Position numbers and translations under genes: made by a program. From an uncultured bacterium (GTDB taxonomy: Bacteria > Oederibacteriota > PGYV01 > CAILUR01): 17,468 nt of DNA. The notes beneath the pieces are model-generated. The model made no database searches. It was not told where the DNA came from and saw only the letters and a list, made by a program, of their open reading frames with translations. The DNA lies in assembly GCA_903837445.1 (NCBI GenBank), contig CAILUR010000236.1:1-17468 (forward strand), in the 5' to 3' direction. This document shows positions 12,882 to 17,468 of this stretch, one piece after another (position 1 is the first letter of the stretch; every line of letters begins with the position of its first letter).

Positions 12882-15503
12882 CTATATGTCTAAATTTTTC
12901 ACATCCAGCGCGTGTCTTTCTATAAACTCTCTGCGGGGTTCCACTGCATCGCCCATAAGCACCGTAAACATTTCTTCCGCTTTTACTACATCTTCCAGCG
13001 TGACCTGAAGCATATGTCTGGTGTCTGGATTCATAGTGGTGTCCCAAAGTTGTTCAGGGTTCATTTCTCCAAGACCTTTATATCTCTGCATATTTAACCC
13101 ATCTTTCGCTCTGGCTTTTATGAACTCCACAAGCTCTTTTATCGAAAAGAGTAGGGTCTCTTCTTTGCCTTCCAGTAATTTGAAAATAGGACGCAATTTT
13201 TCTTTTTTATCGCCTTTGTTTTTCTCCACTTCCATTACTTCCAGTTCCTCTTCAAACAATTCGGTCGCATCCATACCTTTAGTTTCAAGTTTTTTAAGTA
13301 AATTTTCCAACATTCTTATTTCAGCTACTTCTTTTAAGTCCACCACTTTTATTTCTTCGAGCTTTCCTGATTTCAAAAGCGCCATTTCTTCTTCAATGTT
13401 TTTGGCTTTTAACTTTGGAACCATTTTTTTTGCTATTTTTATTACTTCTTCTTCCGAATAAGCATAAAGCGTTTTTTCTTTTGAACTCACTTCAAAAGTC
13501 GGCATTTTAGAAAAACCACTTCTTGCTTCCACATAGTTAAACAAGTTTATTCCACTTTTTTTAATTTTAGGAATTATATGTTCCAGTTCAATTATGTCAT
13601 TTAACACATCTTTAAAGTTCGCTTCAGAAAGTTCTTTGTCTTTGCCTTTACGCGATAATTGCACCAGTTTTAAACCAGAAATCCCTTCCTGAATTAAATA
13701 CACATTCATTTCCTTATCATCCAGCAAATATCTCTCGCTTTTCCCTTTTTTTACTTTGTAGAGAGGTGGTTGCGCTATGTAAATATAGCCGGCTTCAAGC
13801 AAAGGTTTTGCCTGCCTGAAAAGAAAAGTCAAAAGAAGAGTTCTTATATGTGCACCATCCACATCCGCATCTGTCATTATTATCAGTTTGTGATACCGTG
13901 CTTTGGAAATATCAAAATTTTCAGACCCAACGCCCGCACCTATGGCTGTAATGATAGTTCTGATTTCTTCATTTACAAGCACCTTGTCTATACGGGCTTT
14001 TTCTACATTTAAAATTTTACCCTTTAAAGGCAATATCGCCTGTGTTCTTCTGTCACGACCTTGCTTGGCTGAGCCACCGGCGGAATCGCCTTCCACTAAA
14101 AAGAGCTCAGTTAAAGTGGGATCGTCTTCTGAACAGTCAGCAAGTTTTCCTGGCAGACCTCCGGAATCAAGCGCGCTTTTGCGTCTGGCTAAATCTCTGG
14201 CTTTTTTTGCCGCCTCTCGAGCTTCTGCCGCACTGAGAGCTTTTTGAAGAATCTTCCTCGCTTCTGAAGGTTCTTCTTCAAAATATGCCACAAGTCTTTC
14301 ATAGAGTATGGAGTTTACAATTCCTTCCACATCCGAGTTTCCGAGTTTTGCTTTGGTCTGGCCCTCAAACTGTGGGTCAGGCACTTTTACACTTACTATA
14401 GCAGCTATGCCTTCTCTGACATCGTCGCCCTGTATGACTACTTTTTCATTTTTTATAAGATTATTTTTTCTCGCATAAAAAGAACAGGCCTTTGTGAGCG
14501 CTGTTTTAAAACCGGAGAGATGTGTCCCACCTTCAGGGGTTTTAATGTTGTTTACAAAAGTAAGCACATTTTCTGAGAACCCGTCATTATACTGGATTGA
14601 GACTTCCACCACTGTCCGTTCTTTTTCCCCATATACATAAAAGGGCTTTTTATTAATTACTTGTTTGCTTTTATTCAAATGTTTTACAAATTCTACTATT
14701 CCACCCTCAAACTGAAACTCATCAGCGACCACTTCATCGCCGCGCTCATCTTTTATTTTAATTTTTACGCCTTTGTTTAAGAAAGCCAGTTCTCTTAACC
14801 TATTGGCGAGGGTCTCATAACTATATTCTGTAGTGTCAAATATTTTGGCATCGGCTTTAAAAATTACTTTGGTTCCTGATTTTTTTGCTTCTCCAATCTG
14901 CTTGACTGGATTTTCAGGTACGCCTCGGTTATATTTCTGAAAATATACTTTTCCATCTCTGCGGACTTCTACCTCAAGCCATTCTGATAGCGCATTTACG
15001 CACGATACACCCACGCCGTGCAAGCCGCCTGAAACTTTATACGCATCGTGGTCAAATTTTCCACCCGCATGCAACACAGTCATAACTACTTCAAGTGCGG
15101 ATTTTTTCTGCTGTTTGTGAAGTTCTACTGGAATTCCTCTGCCGTTATCCGTGACTGTAATACTATTATCAGCGTGAATAATTACATCAATATCACTCGC
15201 ATACCCAGCCATAGCTTCATCTATGGAATTGTCCACTACTTCGTATACCAAGTGATGCAAGCCTGCCGAAGCTGTGCTCCCAATATACATAGCAGGTCGT
15301 TTTCTGACGGCTTCAAGCCCTTCTAAAACAGTTATCTGGTCGGCTGTATATGCCGCCGCGTTTTTATCCCGCGGAGTTTCAGAAACATTTTCTTTATGCT
15401 CTTCAAAAAGCCCTGCTTGTTGTTTTCCGGCTTTTTTTATTTCTTTCGCCGCTGGTACCGGCTTCACTGTCTTTTTAGTTTTTTCTTTATCTTTCTTTGC
15501 CAT
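12882..15503 (-). CDS. gyrB: DNA gyrase subunit B
   Basis: This 873-residue type II topoisomerase ATPase/Toprim subunit has a GHKL ATPase domain (Glu88 and Asn92 in EVVDNSIDEA, DNGRGIP from 119). It also has the Toprim motifs Glu471 (EGDSAGG) and the metal-binding Asp545, Asp547 and Asp549 (DADVDGA), and RYKGLGEMN from residue 807. Two parts are unusual. There is a Lys/Ala-rich N-terminal extension of about 50 residues before ITVLEGLEAVRKRPAMYIG. There is also about 160-180 residues of additional charged sequence between the two halves of the Toprim region (roughly 600-790), comparable in place to the insert of long gammaproteobacterial GyrB. ATG 15503 is preceded by AGGAGGAAATAA, a strong ribosome site. 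The gene overlaps remB by 17 bases. GyrB over ParE is favoured by the C-terminal PRREFIERHALDVKNLDI. Confidence 0.97.
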   Translation of the reverse strand: MAKKDKEKTKKTVKPVPAAKEIKKAGKQQAGLFEEHKENVSETPRDKNAAAYTADQITVLEGLEAVRKRPAMYIGSTASAGLHHLVYEVVDNSIDEAMAGYASDIDVIIHADNSITVTDNGRGIPVELHKQQKKSALEVVMTVLHAGGKFDHDAYKVSGGLHGVGVSCVNALSEWLEVEVRRDGKVYFQKYNRGVPENPVKQIGEAKKSGTKVIFKADAKIFDTTEYSYETLANRLRELAFLNKGVKIKIKDERGDEVVADEFQFEGGIVEFVKHLNKSKQVINKKPFYVYGEKERTVVEVSIQYNDGFSENVLTFVNNIKTPEGGTHLSGFKTALTKACSFYARKNNLIKNEKVVIQGDDVREGIAAIVSVKVPDPQFEGQTKAKLGNSDVEGIVNSILYERLVAYFEEEPSEARKILQKALSAAEAREAAKKARDLARRKSALDSGGLPGKLADCSEDDPTLTELFLVEGDSAGGSAKQGRDRRTQAILPLKGKILNVEKARIDKVLVNEEIRTIITAIGAGVGSENFDISKARYHKLIIMTDADVDGAHIRTLLLTFLFRQAKPLLEAGYIYIAQPPLYKVKKGKSERYLLDDKEMNVYLIQEGISGLKLVQLSRKGKDKELSEANFKDVLNDIIELEHIIPKIKKSGINLFNYVEARSGFSKMPTFEVSSKEKTLYAYSEEEVIKIAKKMVPKLKAKNIEEEMALLKSGKLEEIKVVDLKEVAEIRMLENLLKKLETKGMDATELFEEELEVMEVEKNKGDKKEKLRPIFKLLEGKEETLLFSIKELVEFIKARAKDGLNMQRYKGLGEMNPEQLWDTTMNPDTRHMLQVTLEDVVKAEEMFTVLMGDAVEPRREFIERHALDVKNLDI

Positions 15504-15753
15504 TTATTTCCTCCTCAAATCTTTCAGCTCTTTTTATGAGCCTTCTTGATGATATTTTTGTGGAATAGCATCTTTGTTCTTTATTATTACTACTTACAAC
15601 AAAACCTCGCGGCTTTTCCATTTTATTTCTGAGCGCATTATTCGCATCCATTTTTTCAAGATACTCTGCTGCACATTTTTCAACTCTAAAAATACCAATC
15701 ACCCGCGACATAGGAAGCAGAATTTTGTCTCCTATATGTAAACCCTCGTTCAT
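15487..15753 (-). CDS. remB: DUF370 RemB-like regulator
   Basis: This 88-residue protein has the DUF370 pattern. It opens LHIGDKILLPMSRVIGIFRVEK and later has PRGFVVSSNNKEQRCYSTKISSRRLIKR. In Bacillus, RemA/RemB bind DNA as oligomers and affect extracellular-matrix genes. RemB also sits beside the recF-gyrB cluster in many genomes, and its function outside Firmicutes is less clear. It starts with an ATGA overlap on the dciA-like gene and overlaps gyrB by 17 bases, so these are one translational unit. The residue run 26-48 is less conserved. Assignment rests on the two flanking motifs. Confidence 0.78.
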   Translation of the reverse strand: MNEGLHIGDKILLPMSRVIGIFRVEKCAAEYLEKMDANNALRNKMEKPRGFVVSSNNKEQRCYSTKISSRRLIKRAERFEEEINGKER

Positions 15754-16034
15754 TGTTTAAGCCTTGTCTTTATTTCTTTTATTTCTTCTGTTTTCAAAAA
15801 GGCATTTATTTTATTTATCAGGTCTTTCTTTTTATATGTAAGTTCATTCATTATAATGCTATTTTCCACAGCTAAAAACAAAACCCCATCTTTTACCTTG
15901 TAAGGCAGGGTGTTTTTAGCCTCTGTTTTCCCCACCAGTTCTTCCCATTTTTCTACAAGCGTGTCTATGGTTTTCGTTTTTCCAAACCCTATTTTTTTTT
16001 CAAATTCTGGTAAAAATTTCTTTATATAGTCCAT
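15750..16034 (-). CDS. dciA: DciA-like DUF721 protein
   Basis: This 94-residue DUF721 protein is the family of DciA, the ancestral bacterial loader/operator of the DnaB helicase. The KH-like core shows Trp30 in WEELVG, Pro44, the conserved KDGVLFLAVENSIIMNELTYKKKDLINKIN block (residues 48-77), and a closing IKEIKTRLKQ. It lacks a long unstructured C-terminal tail, so it is a minimal version. It shares one base with the stop of the upstream barrel gene (TAATG) and overlaps remB by four. A GGGAG sequence about seven bases upstream serves as its ribosome site. Confidence 0.85.
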   Translation of the reverse strand: MDYIKKFLPEFEKKIGFGKTKTIDTLVEKWEELVGKTEAKNTLPYKVKDGVLFLAVENSIIMNELTYKKKDLINKINAFLKTEEIKEIKTRLKQ

Positions 16035-17452
16035 TAGTTTCTCCCATCGGCCGATAAGAACAAAGGCAAATCAAAATATATAATCGCCGAAATTGATAAC
16101 AAGGGCCAAGAGACAAGCCCGCGTTTAGAGGCTATACAATTATAAGCCAATTCCGCTTTTGCCGACATATACTGTAAAACACACCATTCTATTCCCACGC
16201 CCGCAAGGCCAGCCGCATAAGTGTCGTTTATTTTAAGCGTATTGCCTGCCGGATATTTGTATTTTTCTGAGATAATTCCCAGCCCGCTTCCCACCTTTAC
16301 ATAAGGCAGTAATAAGGAATTTTTTTTATAACCAATATATGCTGATAAGTCCAACAAAAGTTGGCTAAACTCCATAGAATAATCATATAATGCTTTATTT
16401 TTATTTCCCAGCGTACCTACAGTCCCCTCCACTCCAATTAAAAGCCAGGAGTTTAGGTTTATGTTAAACTCTGCAAAAAAGCCCTTTGAAAGACCACTGC
16501 TCTCTCCTAAATACTTTGGAGACACTGGTATAAGTGCCATAGCGCCAGCGCCAAAGCCCACCCTGCTGACTTCGGCTTCTGGTTTTTTTTGTGTCAAAAA
16601 TTTTTTCACTTGCGCTGTAAAAACTTCTGGCGGTTGCCAAGTGTTAAGGTGTTCCGCCACAAAGGGTTTATAATTTACCAATCCCACCTGTGGGTTTTTA
16701 GTTTTATCAAATATCAGTTTATTTATTGTGGCTTCATCTCCCGTGCCCCAATAATTATTTTGCGCGCCGATGTCTATCGTACTATAATTTGTAAAGTTTA
16801 AACCATTGCCTTCAAAGTTATTTCCATCAATGCGCTGTTTCAAAGTTTTCTTTATATATACCGCAAAACGGTTATTTACGAAAGTGTTTCCAATCAAAGC
16901 ATAGTTCGCATCCTCTGCCTCTGTGTACACTCCGTAAGTGTTGTTATAAAAATAATTATCTTTTATTGTCACTTCCGAAAAAGGAAAGATTTCTACTCCA
17001 GTAGAGTTTAAAATATAATTATTATTCAAAAGGAGGCGGCTATCCTTTATTACTATTCCACCGCGCACCATAATTGCAAACTCTATCTGATTGGTGTATT
17101 TTCCTTCCAACTGAATACCTTGATAAAAGGCCTCTCCATCTTTAGGCAAAAACTGTACTGGCTTTGTCGGCAGGCCGTTCGCATAAAAGGCCCCTTTTAT
17201 GACAAGCACCGCACCTTTTTCAAAGAGCACCACTGTTCCCGGATACACTGTGATAGAAGCATTTTCGCCGACTGTCACTGTATCTTTTATAATATATGGT
17301 GAGTTTGCTGGCGTCCATTTTTGTACATTTTCTATCTCTTGTGCCACTATTGTTTCAATGGTCGGCTCTGGCGCACACATTGCTTTTTCAGCCACGCCAA
17401 ACAAAGCCCAAAAAATTACGCTTAAAAGGTATATGCCATTTTTGTTTTTCAT
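16034..17452 (-). CDS. Exported protein: right-handed beta-helix plus C-terminal outer-membrane barrel
   Basis: This 472-residue protein begins with a signal peptide (MKNKNGIYLLSVIFWALFGV..., cleavage near residues 24-27). From about residue 56 it shows parallel beta-helix repeats: short strands such as SITVYPGTVVLF, AVLVIKG, GVEIFPFSEVTIKDNYFYNN and YGVYTE. The helix is closed by the NNYWGTGDEATINKLIFDK signature (232-250) that ends many exported beta-helix domains. A short linker (270-294) leads to about 178 residues of alternating hydrophobic/polar strands (VGFGAGAMALIPV, GFFAEFNINLNSWLLIGVEGTVG and others), resembling an eight-strand OmpA-size barrel. I know of no assigned function; surface display or adhesion is a guess. 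The last strand ends YFDLPLF followed by LSADGRN, whose codons run into the dciA start. No ribosome site is visible in the 16 bases present upstream. Confidence 0.7.
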   Translation of the reverse strand: MKNKNGIYLLSVIFWALFGVAEKAMCAPEPTIETIVAQEIENVQKWTPANSPYIIKDTVTVGENASITVYPGTVVLFEKGAVLVIKGAFYANGLPTKPVQFLPKDGEAFYQGIQLEGKYTNQIEFAIMVRGGIVIKDSRLLLNNNYILNSTGVEIFPFSEVTIKDNYFYNNTYGVYTEAEDANYALIGNTFVNNRFAVYIKKTLKQRIDGNNFEGNGLNFTNYSTIDIGAQNNYWGTGDEATINKLIFDKTKNPQVGLVNYKPFVAEHLNTWQPPEVFTAQVKKFLTQKKPEAEVSRVGFGAGAMALIPVSPKYLGESSGLSKGFFAEFNINLNSWLLIGVEGTVGTLGNKNKALYDYSMEFSQLLLDLSAYIGYKKNSLLLPYVKVGSGLGIISEKYKYPAGNTLKINDTYAAGLAGVGIEWCVLQYMSAKAELAYNCIASKRGLVSWPLLSISAIIYFDLPLFLSADGRN

Positions 17453-17468
17453 ATATTTAATAAAGTTA

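Noticed and set aside
13021..13461. A 146-residue serine-rich frame antisense to the gyrB insert
   Set aside because: It is a mirror of the charged gyrB insert, with no start signal or recognisable domain.
1..17468. CRISPR arrays, tRNA genes, toxin-antitoxin or prophage modules
   Set aside because: I looked for regular direct repeats, tRNA-like T-arm motifs and small paired genes and saw none. Apart from the IS, everything is a recognisable core or envelope gene.

Overview
The window is AT-rich bacterial chromosome using the standard code (TAA, TGA and TAG are all used as stops). It comes from a Gram-negative-type (diderm) bacterium, because the rightmost gene encodes an exported protein that appears to end in an outer-membrane beta-barrel. 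The gene set also has a Firmicutes-like flavour: SRP RNA-dnaX-ybaB-recR synteny, a RemB/DUF370 protein and a G5-3D cell-wall protein. I infer an uncultured diderm lineage, perhaps of the Elusimicrobiota/Omnitrophota/Firestonebacteria kind. I cannot fix the phylum from sequence alone.

Layout. At the left edge, on the minus strand, are lepB (signal peptidase I) and the 5' part of hemW (radical SAM), cut off by the window. An IS3-family element (about 1129-2395) sits in the gap between these and a plus-strand pair, a DUF1844 protein and a YfcE-type phosphodiesterase. Its transposase is broken by one in-frame TGA. A 230-bp AT-rich convergent gap (3399-3628) follows.

From 17452 down to 3629 every gene lies on the minus strand with very short gaps or overlaps. 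In transcription order these are: a beta-helix/beta-barrel exported protein, DciA-like (DUF721), RemB-like (DUF370), gyrB, a beta-phosphoglucomutase-like HAD hydrolase, a membrane class III adenylate cyclase, a G5-3D cell-wall protein, a multi-spanning GT-C-like glycosyltransferase, a GT2 polyprenyl-phosphate sugar synthase, the small SRP RNA, dnaX, ybaB, recR and a U32 family (TrhP-like) protein.

The functional groups are replication and repair (DciA, GyrB, DnaX, RecR), lipid-linked glycosylation (the GT2 and GT-C pair), cell envelope (G5-3D, barrel protein, LepB), signalling (cyclase) and protein targeting (SRP RNA, LepB). The dciA-remB-gyrB cluster suggests that oriC and dnaA may lie to the right of the window.

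I did not find an unmistakably new multi-gene system. The most interesting local signals are a ten-A run in dnaX with a stop close behind it in both alternative frames, placed to make a gamma-like short form; the beta-helix plus barrel protein fused translationally to the dciA cluster; and the IS that landed between two divergent promoters while sparing both.
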